In this document: positions 1 through 11,741 of the stretch, piece after piece
Layout: the number at the start of each line of letters is the position of its first letter
Position numbering within the stretch: position 1 is the stretch's first letter
Origin: Plasmodium relictum
Lineage: Eukaryota > Apicomplexa > Aconoidasida > Haemosporida > Plasmodiidae
Direction: 5' to 3'
DNA length: 64,000 nucleotides
NCBI RefSeq assembly: GCF_900005765.1
Contig: NC_041690.1
Location: 1,798,001-1,862,000, forward strand
Notes under the pieces: generated by a model
The model's database searches: none
Seen by the model: only the letters and a program-made list of their open reading frames with translations
Told to the model about the DNA's origin: nothing
Position numbers and translations under genes: made by a program

Positions 1-140
1 ATTTCCTTTAAGCTATGATAATACTTCATATTATTTTTTACATTCTCAAATTCCTATTTAAAGAAGGGGAAAAAAAAAAAAAATAGTACATAAGTTTAAT
101 TAATTCATTTTCTTAATTTTTTAATAAATTTTTTTTTTTT

Positions 141-1962
141 TTAATTTAGTACTCTTTTTAATAGTTGTAACTCTTCTAAGATCTTGATATTTTTTGTGGT
201 TATTATCCATTTATTGGCACCTATAAGGATAAATAAAAAAATAGAAAATGAACAAAAAATATTAAAATAAACTAAGAAAATTATAATTAACTTACTAAAA
301 AAAGAAAAAAAAAACTCAAACATTAAAACATTAATTACAAACTTTTTTCTGAAAAAAGTTAAAATTTTTAATGCTTCTTGTATAGAATATGTTCGACAAG
401 CAGCAACCAAAACTTTATGTTTTGAAAAATAATCCAGTAAAGATAAAGTACTCTGTGGACTAAAATTTTTTAATATATTAAAAAAATATTAGAAAGATTT
501 ATTAATTATTTTTAAATATATAAAAGAAATACTATTAATCTACAATATACTAAGTATAATAAATAATTTACAATGTTTTCATAATTTTTTTTTAATTTTT
601 TTTTTTTTTTATTCCATATATTACTCATTATTTATTATATTCATTAAGGCATCTTTATATTTGAATTTTTTAACTAAATTGTTTATTTTATTATCAGTAT
701 ATGAATATCGTTCCATCTAAAAGGAAAATAAAAAAAATAAAAATTTTATATAATTAAAGAAAAAGAAAACTTTATATATATTTTTAAATATATTAATACT
801 TCAAAATTATTCATAGAGTTAGTATGTTTATTTTTTGCCTTTTTATTTTTTCCCTTCTCATTATAAACTTCAATATACCATGTCCCTTCTCTAATTTGTA
901 TTAAAAATATAAAATTAAAAAGTTAATAAATATAGTAAACTATATAAGAAAAAATAACTATTTTAAGTTATATATTTTATTTTTTTTTCTTTAAACTTAC
1001 ACTTCTCCTAATACTAATATATCATTAAAAACATCAACAGATTTGGGAGATTTAATAAAATTAGCTATGCTTATAATTTTTATATTCTATAAAGAAAATG
1101 TAATAATTTTTTTTATTTACAAGGTAATTTTTATTTTTAATTAACATGATACTAATAAATATGTAACAAAAATGTGCAATATTAAAAAAATATAAAAATC
1201 CATATATTTAAAAAAAAAATACTAAAAAAAGTAAATATAAATCTTAAACTTGTATAATTCTATTGAAATTATACTAACCTGTGAGTTTTTATGAAAAGGG
1301 TCAATAAAATATATAGATTTATCTAAACTTGCTGCTACAAGATAACTTTTAAAAACACTTAGATAAAAAATTGTCTTGGTAGAAACTATAATATCTTTAA
1401 TGAATTCAAAATTTTTTAAATAATAAAGCTTGATTATATTTTTAACTGATAAAACTAAATATTCATTTTTAAAAATAAATAAATAATCTACAGGTTCATT
1501 TAATTCTAAATTATTTGAGCATTTGTTTAAGCATAAGTCATATATATAAACATAACCATCATAACTTGAACTAATTAAATAATTACTGTTGTTAATACAA
1601 TTATATAAACAAATACTAGTAACATTATCAATATGATAATCCAACGAGTATTCACATATTCCTTTCCATATATTCCAAATTTTTATAGTAAAATCTCGAG
1701 AACATGAATATAAGGTTTGGAAATTTGAACTAAAAATTAAATCATTAATTGCTGATTTATGTCCTTCTAATTTTTTTATTCTATCAAAGCAAAACATTCC
1801 TATCAATTCTATTTCACCGTTTTCTAATCCAACACCAAGCATTTTATCATCCCTAAATTTTAATTTACTCACATTTTCTTTGCATTGATATTTTTTATCT
1901 AAATTTTCTCCTTTTATATTATTTAATATAACCTATCGAAAAAGAAAACCAAATAAAATTTG

Positions 1963-1993
<31 letters not shown>

Positions 1994-2338
1994 TAATTTT
2001 ATTTAATATCATGTTTTTATTTTTATCGGTAAATGTAGAATAATTCATTTTATAAAAAAAATACGTATAAACTTATATATTAAAAATATATAAAATTAAT
2101 ATATATATTCTTTTTAATTTATTTGTTTAATATCGTTATAATATTTATTTATTATTTTTTTTTTTTAAATTACTGTATTGTTGTAACTAATAGCCACATA
2201 TTTATTGCAAATACTAATTGATTTAATACTAGTATTTTCATTTCCTGATTTTAAAATCTTAAAATCAAATAAATAATCGTTTGTTTCATTTATTTTTTTT
2301 CTTTTCCGTATCAATTCAAGAGGTAGGAAAAATGACAT
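141..2338 (-). CDS. UTP15: UTP15-like U3 snoRNP WD40 protein, six exons
   Basis: Small-subunit processome component for pre-18S rRNA processing in the nucleolus. I rebuilt six exons on the minus strand: 2338-2174, 1932-1279, 1086-1001, 890-800, 716-625 and 459-141. All have GT..AG ends and consistent phase, giving about 468 residues (human UTP15 is near 520). The N-terminal two thirds hold WD40 repeats, e.g. FSSNFQTLYSCSRDFTIKIW. The C-terminal part matches the UTP15 C-terminal helical domain: FKYKDALMNII, then after the fifth intron a segment resembling the family's second conserved helix block (LVAACRTYSIQEALKILTFF). Exon 1 starts MSFFLPLELIRKRKK. The last exon is read unspliced to the TAA at 141; a very short intron inside it cannot be excluded. 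It is divergent from the ABC transporter gene to the right. Confidence 0.75.
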
Positions 2339-3107
2339 GTTTGCTTAATTATATGTATTAAATAAAACCAATTGTTATTAATTAAAATGTTTGTAAAAAA
2401 AAAAAAAAAATTATGTAGATTCAAATATATTTATTTATTTATATATTTTATTCATTTTTCTTCTATTATCAATTTTTTTTTTTTATTTATTCTTACGATC
2501 TTTTAAAAGTTATTTGCTTTAATATATATTCAATTTTTTTTTTTTTTTAAATCATATTTTTATAAAAATAAAAAAAACTAAGCATATATATTTTTTTTTA
2601 ATTACATCTTTTATTTTTTCTTTTTTTAAAGCTATATTCTTTTTTTTTTTTTATTATCTTACTTATGTACTATCTTTTATCACATGTAGAAAAATATATT
2701 GTACAATTTTTGTCAATATATTATTTTGTTTTTTATTTTTCCCTGAATTGAATTTTACTTGTTATTTTTTAATTTTTAAATTAAAGAATAATTAATATTA
2801 AATTTTTTTTTTTTTTTTTATTTTTTTCGTTATTATTTTTACAAAATTTGTTATATTTATTTTTTTATATCATGCATTGATGTTTTTACACATAATACAT
2901 TTATTACCTAATAGTTCTTAAACCATATTTATTTTTTATTTTTTATTTTTTCAAAAGAAACTTGAAGATTCATAGTAATAAAAACTTGGGAGGGAAAAAA
3001 AAGTGCAACAATAAAATGTTTTCCATATACTTTTAATTTCATTTTTTTTTTTTTTTCTTATTTCTTATGAAATATATAATTAAAAGAAAGGAAGAATATA
3101 TTAAAAT
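2339..3107. other. Intergenic region between divergent UTP15 and ABC transporter genes
   Basis: About 770 bp of T-rich sequence with many homopolymer runs. It should contain both 5' UTRs and promoters. I see no coding signal, RNA gene or recognisable motif. Confidence 0.6.
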
Positions 3108-6068
3108 ATGCAAAGTTATAAATATTTAAAATATAAAACAACATTACCACATAATTTTTTTTGTCAATATGTATCAACTTTAATTAAAAACATAATAAGT
3201 TGTGAAGATACACAAAGAAACAGTAAATTAACCGATCAAATTTATTTTACATTAGTAAATCACTTTAGTAAGAAAAAAAAAAGTGAATATATTTCTATAT
3301 TTTTAAAAAACATATTTTCTTCTTTTATATACAATAAATTTAAAAAAAAAAAATTCTACAATTTCATAAGGAACAGTAACCTTAAACATTTAATTTGTGA
3401 TAATGAAAATGATAAACTATTTGAATTATTCCATAACACTGCAAAAAAAACTTATACCAACAACACTTTCGTAGGTTTTATTTATCTAAATAATATTATA
3501 AATGGGAAATTATTCAATAGTTATTTCTTCCTAATAAATAGTATAATAACTAAAAAAATAAGAGAACTTGATACTTTCAAATATCCTTTACATTTTATTA
3601 AAGAAAATTCTAATCTAAACCATTATATTGAAAAAAGAATAATTGAGAAATGCAAACATTTCCATATTATTCGAAAAGAATTCCTATTTTATACTGAAAA
3701 GGAAAATACATTAAAAAAAAATGAAGGAGATAAAAACAGTCAAAATGAAAAAGGTGATAATAAGAACAATAAAAAAAAAAAAGATAAAGAAGATGAAGTA
3801 AAAAATAACGAAAAAGATAATGTTAATAAAAATGATAAAAAAGTTACAGTAAAAAATAATGAAAGTAAGGAGGAAATTAAAAATGATAAAAATAAAGAAA
3901 ACATTTATTATAATGAAAATGAAAAGGGATTCAAATCAAGTGCAGATACCTTTAAGAATAATATAAATGATGAATATGAAAAAATGAAAGTTAAAGAATT
4001 AGATAAAATTCTTTTTAATCTAGAAAAATTATACGAGAATAAAAATAGCAAAATAAATATAAATATTAAAATATTAGTCTATATATTTAAAAATTTTATA
4101 CATAAAAATAAAGAATTAAAAATAAAAATATTTTTTTCGTTTATTTTCTTAATATGTTCTAAAATATCAATAATATGTACTCCAATTTTTTTATCATCCT
4201 TTATTGAGAATGTAAATTTACAAAAAAACTTGAACGAATCATTTAATATGTCCAATGCAAATGCAAATAATTCAAGTTTCATGCTCTTATCAGCTTATGT
4301 GCTTTCACGGGTTATATCATCCAGCTTAAATGAATTAAGAAATAGTATTTTTAATAGTATTAGTCAGAGAATTTCAACTTACGTGAGTAAATTGTTTTTT
4401 TATAAAATTCATAACTTAAATTTAAGCTACATTTTATCAAAAAAAAATGGGGAGCTATCCTTTATATTTAACAGAGGATGCAAAAGTATTACAAATTTAT
4501 TAAATGTTATAGTTTTTCAAATAATTCCAATAATAATAGAATTTGTCCTTTATTTATATATATTAACTTATAAAATACACTATAGTGTTTCCATTGTTAC
4601 ATGCTTAAATATGTTATTATACATTATTTTTACAACTGTAGTAACTAAAAAAAGAACTATTATTAGAAAATATATGAATAAAGCAGAACAAAATACTTTC
4701 AATATATTTTTAGACTCCATACAAAATGTCGAACAGGTTAAATATTATACAAATGAAATACATGAACTAAAAAAATTTTTAAAAGAACAGAAAAAGTATG
4801 AAAAAAAAGCCATAAATGTCCAAAAATCTTTATCTTTTTTAAATTTTGGCCAACAAATTATTTTAAATTTTAATTTATTTCTCTGCTTATATTTAACTTA
4901 TATGAATATATCAAACGATGTTTTCCCTTTTAGTTACTTGGTGTTAGTGAACACTTTGTTATTTCAATTGGCTATACCTCTAAACATGTTTGGTACGATT
5001 TATAGAGAAACAAAATTGAGTTTAGTTGACATAGAATGTATGATTAAAATTTTAGCAAAGAAAATTAAGTCGGTAAATTATGGTAATAAAATGGATATGC
5101 AAAATGGTCAAATTAAATTTGAAAATGTTTACTTTAAATATCCGTTATTAGAAAATACTAATGAATCTGAAGAAAAAAATGATAAGGCAAAAAATAACAT
5201 AATTAAAACAATGTTTAATAATACGAAAATTTTTTTTAAAAATTTTAAAGAAAAGTATATATTAAAAAATAAGAGTGAGACAAATATGCTTAATAATGAT
5301 ATAGTAAAAAATATGAGTGGCGAAATAAAAAATAATTTGGACCACGAAATAAAAAAAAATATGGAAACTAGTTTAAAAGAAAATAATTATTTATTTGAAA
5401 ATTTCACTTGTCGCATTGAAGATGGTGAAAAGGTAGCTATAATAGGCAAAAGTGGTTCAGGTAAAAGTAGCTTAATCAAATTATTATTAAAATTCTATGA
5501 ATTAAATAGTGGAAATATATATATTGGTAATAAAAACATAGATGATACAAATTTATACACATTAAGAAAAAACATATGTGTAGTTCCACAAGATACCATT
5601 TTATTTAATAACACTATTTCTTATAATATTAAGTATGGTAATTTTCACTGTTCCAATAAAGAAATGATTGAAGCATCAATTAAATCGGAATTGCATGATA
5701 AAATTTTAAAAATGGATAGGAAATATGACACAATTGTTGGTGAAAGAGGTACCAAATTATCAATTGGAGAAAAACAAAGAATATGTATAGCTAGATGTTT
5801 TTTAAAAAATTCAAAAATTATTGTTTTAGATGAGCATGCAAGTAATTTGGATAACGAAAATAAAAAATCCATAGAAAAGGCTTTAAATAAATTATGTATG
5901 GGAAAAACAACTATTATTATTACACATATAATGGAAAATCTTAAAAATATGGACAAAATTATATTTTTTTGTGGTAAAAATATATATGTAGGTAATCATA
6001 AAGAACTAATTCATAACAATTCATCATATAGGGAATATTATAATTCAAAAAACAATAAAATTTTATGA
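3108..6068 (+). CDS. ABCB6: ABC half-transporter, ATM1/ABCB6 type
   Basis: Single-exon gene, 986 residues. Half-transporter with a long N-terminal extension that includes a Lys/Asn/Asp-rich stretch (about residues 200-280), a six-helix membrane domain (about 340-650) and one nucleotide-binding domain. Walker A is GKSGSGKS (780-787), followed by the Q-loop VVPQDTILFN, signature LSIGEKQR (about 884), Walker B KIIVLDEH and H-loop ITH (about 939). The NBD resembles the ATM1/ABCB7 group (YDTIVGERGTKLSIGEKQR), which exports a thiol-linked compound from mitochondria for cytosolic Fe-S assembly. Oddities are a roughly 70-residue low-complexity insert inside the NBD before Walker A, LSIGE for LSGGE, and DEHASN where DEATSS is usual. 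By position it is the counterpart of P. falciparum ABCB6/MDR6 (from memory). The organelle is not provable here. Confidence 0.88.
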   Translation: MQSYKYLKYKTTLPHNFFCQYVSTLIKNIISCEDTQRNSKLTDQIYFTLVNHFSKKKKSEYISIFLKNIFSSFIYNKFKKKKFYNFIRNSNLKHLICDNENDKLFELFHNTAKKTYTNNTFVGFIYLNNIINGKLFNSYFFLINSIITKKIRELDTFKYPLHFIKENSNLNHYIEKRIIEKCKHFHIIRKEFLFYTEKENTLKKNEGDKNSQNEKGDNKNNKKKKDKEDEVKNNEKDNVNKNDKKVTVKNNESKEEIKNDKNKENIYYNENEKGFKSSADTFKNNINDEYEKMKVKELDKILFNLEKLYENKNSKININIKILVYIFKNFIHKNKELKIKIFFSFIFLICSKISIICTPIFLSSFIENVNLQKNLNESFNMSNANANNSSFMLLSAYVLSRVISSSLNELRNSIFNSISQRISTYVSKLFFYKIHNLNLSYILSKKNGELSFIFNRGCKSITNLLNVIVFQIIPIIIEFVLYLYILTYKIHYSVSIVTCLNMLLYIIFTTVVTKKRTIIRKYMNKAEQNTFNIFLDSIQNVEQVKYYTNEIHELKKFLKEQKKYEKKAINVQKSLSFLNFGQQIILNFNLFLCLYLTYMNISNDVFPFSYLVLVNTLLFQLAIPLNMFGTIYRETKLSLVDIECMIKILAKKIKSVNYGNKMDMQNGQIKFENVYFKYPLLENTNESEEKNDKAKNNIIKTMFNNTKIFFKNFKEKYILKNKSETNMLNNDIVKNMSGEIKNNLDHEIKKNMETSLKENNYLFENFTCRIEDGEKVAIIGKSGSGKSSLIKLLLKFYELNSGNIYIGNKNIDDTNLYTLRKNICVVPQDTILFNNTISYNIKYGNFHCSNKEMIEASIKSELHDKILKMDRKYDTIVGERGTKLSIGEKQRICIARCFLKNSKIIVLDEHASNLDNENKKSIEKALNKLCMGKTTIIITHIMENLKNMDKIIFFCGKNIYVGNHKELIHNNSSYREYYNSKNNKIL

Positions 6069-6665
6069 GATTATAAAAGGCATATACTCTTTTTTTAATG
6101 TTTATTTTTTGAATTTTAATGTCATTTTAATTTACGTTTCAATTTTGTTTATATGTATATTATAATTTTCAATTATTTTTTATATTATTGATTTTGTTTT
6201 TTTTTTTTTTTAACTTAAAAATACTTTTTCTTTTTTTCTTATTTCGAATTTTATATGAATTATTTATAAGCATTTTTATAAAATATATATATTTTTTATT
6301 TTTGTATGTCATTTATATATATATTTTTTTTTTACATTAAATATATATTTGTTTTATTTAATTAATATTAACTTATATTCCATACAATTTTTTCTGTTTA
6401 GCTCAAATTTACATTTTTTAATAATTTTTTTTTTTTTTATATTGGTATATCTTAAAATGTTTATATATAAATTTTTTAAAAAAATTTTTAAAGTAATAAT
6501 ATATCAAAAGAAATAAAAAAGAGAAAAAAAATTAATAAACATTTTTATTAATACATTTAAAAAAAAATTAAAAAAAGGGAATAAAAATGTAGCATTACAC
6601 AACTACTTAGACGTACCTACTATTTTTATTTTATTAAGTAAACCATTTTATAGTTCTTATTCAAG
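6069..6665. other. Intergenic region between convergent genes
   Basis: About 600 bp of A/T runs between the stop codons of the ABC transporter and the YqeH-type GTPase genes. It presumably holds both 3' UTRs. No other feature seen. Confidence 0.6.
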
Positions 6666-9600
6666 TTACAACATTTTTTTGGAAAAATCTAAATTTCCAT
6701 ATTTTTTATGATAAGGCATTAAAGAATTTTTTCCAACAACATCAACGTTTTTTAATGTATACAAATTAAACTCAATGTTATGAAATGAATAAAATGTAAT
6801 ATATCCCATACCCTGTATATGTATATCATAACTACTATTATCGATACTATTAGTAGTATTATTTATATTAAAATAATGTTTTTTAAAATTACTAATTTCA
6901 TCAAATCTCTTAACTGAAAAAGGAGGGTAAAGAAATCCACTTTCTATTTTTTCTCGAAGAAAAAGGTTAGCATCCTTTGAAAAGTTCTTTCTTTTTATTA
7001 TTGGTATTTTACCAGAAATAAAAAAAGAAATAATTGAATAGTATTTTTTAATACTTAAAATATGAATATATAAAATACCACCAACAAAAATAAAATCATT
7101 TTCATTTATATACATAGATGGTATTTTTTTTTTTAGATTAGTGCAAACTACGTATTTCAATTCTTCATAATTTAAGTACGATAAAATAGAATGGTTTGAT
7201 ATTATTCCTGGAGTATCATTGATTGTTAAATTCTTGTTTAATTTGATCTTTATGTTTTTTAGGGTTGTACCTGGTATAATACTATCGCTAATTAAGGAAT
7301 TTTTATCTCCTTTTTTTTTAATATTTTTTAATAAATAATTTATTAATGATGACTTACCACTATTAGCATTTCCAACAATATAAATATTTACATTTTTTAG
7401 GTAATAATCTTTTACGTTTTCTTTCTTCATAAGATCTTTTGAATGTTCATCATCTTTTAAATTGTATTCCTTATCATCTTCATCATAACTTCCTGATAAA
7501 TTTTCAAAATTATATTTTTCCCCTTTTAAATCATTCATATCATTTTCATTTTTCTCATTTTTTTTAACAAATTTCTCATTATTATTATTTTTTTTATTCT
7601 TAAAAACTTTTCTGCTGCTTATGTACACAGTGTATATTAGTTTTTTTACATTATATCCTGTTTTTGCACTTACTAAAAAAATATTTTTAAATAATATATT
7701 TATTTTATTACCTTTTAAAAAATTATAAATATAGTTTTTAATAGTAAATTCTTTATAATTCTTTAGTAGATCTATTTTATTTACACAAAAATAAAATCCT
7801 TCAACTTTGCTTTTGTCATAGTGGATTTTCTTATAAATATTATACAATTTGTTTAAATTGGAATAGACATATAAATCTAATATGTCAACAATATATATAA
7901 TAAAACACCTTTTTTTAAAAATATTTATAACGTACTTTTCGAAATCATGCACACTAATTTCATTATTATTAGTGTAATTAACTATTAAATTATCATATAT
8001 TTTATTTTTATACCTTAAATTAAAACATCTTTCGCATATATACCGATTTTCATCATTATCTTCTTTTTCATAACTGTTTGTTAATGTGGAATTTTTATTG
8101 TAATCATATAAATAACTATTTTCATCTTCTCTATTATTATTTATATCAATTTCATCATTGTTACTATCTTTATTATTTTCAAAAATATTATTAATATTTT
8201 CTCCTGTAAGACTAAAAAATTCATCCAATTTATTTTTGTAATTTATTTGACCATCTTGATTATCTTTATTTTCATTATAAATATCATGTAATAATATTTT
8301 TTTATCTAAATCTGTATTTACAACTTTTTCATAAATATGATTTTTCAAAAACCCAAACTTATTTTTATAATCTGATTGAAACATGATACCACAACCTACG
8401 CAAGTTTTTTTACTTAATTTAACTTCTATATTCATATCTTTAAAAAAATCTTCAATCTTTTCTTTTTCTATATTTAATCTATCATTAATTTGTATTTCAT
8501 CATCCTTATTTTTTATTATATTGCCATTTTTATTCTCTAAAATTAACTGAATACGTTTGTTAATTTCCTCATCTTTCATTTCATTGATACTTTCATCTTC
8601 ACTATTAGCATTATTAGTTTCATTAGTTCTTTTTTTTCGTTTTTGTTTATTTCTTAATTCATCTTTAAAATGTTTTAAAGCTTCCTCATAATTTACAACA
8701 GTAATATCTTTTTTTACATTTTCATTTAATTCGACCAAATTTAAGAAATCGGTCATTTTTTTTTTTTTTTCTAACATTTTTTCTATATAAATATTTTTTG
8801 GTGAATTTATTACATTTAAATTATTTTTTTCCCCTTTTCTTTTATTTATTTCTTCGTTTGCTAATTTATTATCATTTATTGATGTTTCGTTATCAGTCAC
8901 TTCATTTTTTTCCTTTTGAAAATTTAAGATATTATTTATATTTTCAAAAGTTGTTAATTCATCTTCTAGCTCATCATCATCTGGATCATAAGTAACATTT
9001 TCATGAGCAACTTTATTTTTATTTTTTTTTTTTGCATAAATAAGTACAGAATAATTTCTAACTTCGCCAAGAAATTTATTTTTTTTCTTATTTTCAAATA
9101 TGTTGTGTTTTTTGTTCCTCTGGAAACAGAATTTTTTAATGACAGGGATTTCATAAAAACAAAATAATTTAAATTTTTTTTTATTTTTTCTTTCCTGTTT
9201 TGAATTTAAAAACAAATGAAAGTATTTGCTTTCTATTTTACATTTTTGTAAAATTTTTTTCATATTAAAAAATTCATCATTTTCATTATAAATATAATTT
9301 TTTAAAAATTCTTTTGAAGACATGAAAGAAAAGTTATGTTCTTTTATTGTATTTAAATAGCATTGTATACTTTTACTTAGACTAGAATTATACATTTTTA
9401 ATGTATTCATTAAAGTATTATAGCTATTAATTTCCTTTTTATTATTGATAAATAATTTTAAATTAAAGGAAATATAATCATTATTTAAAAATGTATCATC
9501 AAATAACTTATAAAAGTATTTCTCCTTATCTAGATTTGTATTTATAATTTCATTGTACATATCACTATCAATCAAAATGTTTTTTTTTTCATTATAATTA

Positions 9601-11741
9601 TTTAAAAAATTGCACTTTTTGTTATTTGTTAATTCATTTTTTTCTTTGTTAAAAAATTTTATTTCTACCTTTTTTAGTTCATAAAAATGTAAATCATCAC
9701 CCCATATTTTTAAATAAATACATAATAAACTATTTAAATACTCATTATATAAATTATTACAATTAATTTTTTTATTGATTTCTTTAATTATAATTTGTTT
9801 CTTATAAAATCTTTTTTTATATGGTAAAGTGGATAATTTTTCTAGATTTACATCATTTATAAAAGTTTCAATGTTTATAATATCTTTATTTAAATACTTA
9901 AAATCTATATTTACACTTTTCATTTTTCTTTCAATATTATCTGTGTAAGTATGTTTTCCTGAATCATATACTATAACTCCTATATCAGTTCGAAATTCAC
10001 ATTTATATATATTATCATAAACAAATTTTATTAGTATTATGTTATTTTTTTCTTCCTTTTTCTCTTCATTCTCATCATTTTCTATATTATTTTTTTTAAT
10101 TAATGCATATGAAAAGCTATTTAAAAACTCTCTTTTATTTTCATGGTTCTCTTCATGTTGTTCATAATAATTTCTATTAGAAAAGTTTTTATTTTCATCA
10201 TTTCTATGATTAAAATGTTCATAAATGTTATTTTCTTCCTTTAATTTATCTTCATTATTAATTCCATTAATTCTGTTATCATTACTTTGATAATTATTAT
10301 TTTGATTGATCCTAATATCTTCGTCATTACTATTCTGATAATTGTTATCTTGATTGTCATAATCATTTTCATCATTATTCTGGTCATTATATTGATTATC
10401 TTCATCATTTTCATCATTATTTTGGTCATTATCTTGATTATCTTCATCATTTTCATCATTATTCTGGTCATTATATTGATTATCTTCATCATTTTCATCA
10501 TTATTCTGGTCATTATCTTGATTATCTTCATCATTTTCATCATTATTCTGGTCATTATCTTGATTATCTTCATCATTTTCATCATTAATTTCATCTTCTT
10601 CATTAACTCCAATATTCTGAAGATTACTATTCATTTTATTTTTATCTTTGTGTAATTTTGATTTTTTATCAGCTCTCGAATTTTTTTTTTTTTTTTCTGT
10701 TTTAAAAGATTTTGGGGCATAATCATCATATAATATATTTTCTATTTCATTAATATTTTTACTTTCCTCCAAAGAATTAAATTTATCTAAATAGTTACTA
10801 AATGTATTAACATTTCTTATATGTATTTTTTTTTTACATAGTTTATTTTCTTCTTCATCAACAAACTTTTGTAACTGTATCACATTTTCCTTTTCCTTTG
10901 ATTTTTCAAATAAAACGGAATTCAGTATTTCATAAATTTTATTTATATCTATATTAAATTTCACAAATACATTGTTATAAGTATTTTTACCAAAAAATAA
11001 ATCAATATAATGTTTAATTTCACTTATCTCCATTGTGTTATTTTCTAATTTATATATGTATTTATCTAATTGCTCATTTTCCTCTTTTGAATTTTTATTA
11101 TCAATATTTATATTTAATTCTTCCGATTCTTCATACACTGTTTCACCTCTATTTATAAAGTAATCTTTACCTAGTTTTGAAGTGGGAATATTTTTTTTTG
11201 TTTTTGTTTTTTTATAACTTTTTTTCTTACTTTTTTTAATTTCTTCATTAACATCATATTCAAAATTAACCATTTTTAGTATGTTCATAACACTGTAATC
11301 AAAAGAATATTCAAAATTTTCATTTTTTTTTTCTTCCTTTATCTTTAAATATTCAATAACTATATTTGTGCAAATGCAAGCCAAAATGGAAATCAATTCA
11401 CTTTTCTTTAATTTATCATCCTCATTAAATGATTCCTTAAAAACTCTATCAAAATTACTTAAAAAAATATTCTTCTTCCTTGTTTTATATTTCCAAAAAA
11501 TTCCACAATGTTTTCTGTTTAAAAGAAAACAATTATTAAGACTTTCTTTCTTCCTCTTTTTATTTGATTTTAAAAGTAACTTCTTTATACGAAATATTTT
11601 ATATTCTTTGCCATTATTAAAACTATTTATGTTATTTATAAAAAACAAATTTTCGAAGTAATTATTTTTTAAAATATATGAATTACATTTTGTGTAAATG
11701 AAAATGTTTATTATCAGAAAAATAATAATTTTTAAAAGCAT
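6666..11741 (-). CDS. YqeH-type circularly permuted GTPase with apicoplast-like leader
   Basis: 1691 residues in one exon. Order of motifs: zinc finger first half CVGCGIMFQ (about residue 1114), a low-complexity insert, second half ERCFNLRYKNKI, then G4 NKID (about 1321), G5 SAK, G1 GNANSGKS (about 1457), a PGTT motif and G3 DTPG (about 1509). G4-G5-G1-G3 order plus the treble-clef zinc knuckle defines the YqeH/NOA1 family, which matures the small subunit of bacterial-type ribosomes. Residues 1-20 form a hydrophobic signal, followed by a Lys/Asn-rich basic stretch, so apicoplast targeting is a reasonable inference. Bacterial YqeH is near 370 residues; the extra 1300 are low-complexity and lineage-specific, including a 14-residue acidic repeat. 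It shares a 170-bp upstream region with the PRCC-like gene. Confidence 0.85.
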   Translation of the reverse strand: MLLKIIIFLIINIFIYTKCNSYILKNNYFENLFFINNINSFNNGKEYKIFRIKKLLLKSNKKRKKESLNNCFLLNRKHCGIFWKYKTRKKNIFLSNFDRVFKESFNEDDKLKKSELISILACICTNIVIEYLKIKEEKKNENFEYSFDYSVMNILKMVNFEYDVNEEIKKSKKKSYKKTKTKKNIPTSKLGKDYFINRGETVYEESEELNINIDNKNSKEENEQLDKYIYKLENNTMEISEIKHYIDLFFGKNTYNNVFVKFNIDINKIYEILNSVLFEKSKEKENVIQLQKFVDEEENKLCKKKIHIRNVNTFSNYLDKFNSLEESKNINEIENILYDDYAPKSFKTEKKKKNSRADKKSKLHKDKNKMNSNLQNIGVNEEDEINDENDEDNQDNDQNNDENDEDNQDNDQNNDENDEDNQYNDQNNDENDEDNQDNDQNNDENDEDNQYNDQNNDENDYDNQDNNYQNSNDEDIRINQNNNYQSNDNRINGINNEDKLKEENNIYEHFNHRNDENKNFSNRNYYEQHEENHENKREFLNSFSYALIKKNNIENDENEEKKEEKNNIILIKFVYDNIYKCEFRTDIGVIVYDSGKHTYTDNIERKMKSVNIDFKYLNKDIINIETFINDVNLEKLSTLPYKKRFYKKQIIIKEINKKINCNNLYNEYLNSLLCIYLKIWGDDLHFYELKKVEIKFFNKEKNELTNNKKCNFLNNYNEKKNILIDSDMYNEIINTNLDKEKYFYKLFDDTFLNNDYISFNLKLFINNKKEINSYNTLMNTLKMYNSSLSKSIQCYLNTIKEHNFSFMSSKEFLKNYIYNENDEFFNMKKILQKCKIESKYFHLFLNSKQERKNKKKFKLFCFYEIPVIKKFCFQRNKKHNIFENKKKNKFLGEVRNYSVLIYAKKKNKNKVAHENVTYDPDDDELEDELTTFENINNILNFQKEKNEVTDNETSINDNKLANEEINKRKGEKNNLNVINSPKNIYIEKMLEKKKKMTDFLNLVELNENVKKDITVVNYEEALKHFKDELRNKQKRKKRTNETNNANSEDESINEMKDEEINKRIQLILENKNGNIIKNKDDEIQINDRLNIEKEKIEDFFKDMNIEVKLSKKTCVGCGIMFQSDYKNKFGFLKNHIYEKVVNTDLDKKILLHDIYNENKDNQDGQINYKNKLDEFFSLTGENINNIFENNKDSNNDEIDINNNREDENSYLYDYNKNSTLTNSYEKEDNDENRYICERCFNLRYKNKIYDNLIVNYTNNNEISVHDFEKYVINIFKKRCFIIYIVDILDLYVYSNLNKLYNIYKKIHYDKSKVEGFYFCVNKIDLLKNYKEFTIKNYIYNFLKGNKINILFKNIFLVSAKTGYNVKKLIYTVYISSRKVFKNKKNNNNEKFVKKNEKNENDMNDLKGEKYNFENLSGSYDEDDKEYNLKDDEHSKDLMKKENVKDYYLKNVNIYIVGNANSGKSSLINYLLKNIKKKGDKNSLISDSIIPGTTLKNIKIKLNKNLTINDTPGIISNHSILSYLNYEELKYVVCTNLKKKIPSMYINENDFIFVGGILYIHILSIKKYYSIISFFISGKIPIIKRKNFSKDANLFLREKIESGFLYPPFSVKRFDEISNFKKHYFNINNTTNSIDNSSYDIHIQGMGYITFYSFHNIEFNLYTLKNVDVVGKNSLMPYHKKYGNLDFSKKML
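10377..10586. repeat. 42-bp coding minisatellite, five units
   Basis: Five head-to-tail 42-bp units in frame inside the YqeH-type GTPase gene, encoding the acidic 14-mer NDENDEDNQDNDQN on the minus strand. Units differ mainly at one base that swaps Asp for Tyr (NQD/NQY), in the order alternating along the array. A degraded sixth unit lies just below 10377. The repeat also creates long antisense and shifted open frames that are not genes. Confidence 0.9.

Noticed and set aside
10241-10655. Long Met/Ile-rich open frames on both strands
   Set aside because: They are shifted-frame and antisense readings of the 42-bp repeat in the YqeH-type GTPase gene.
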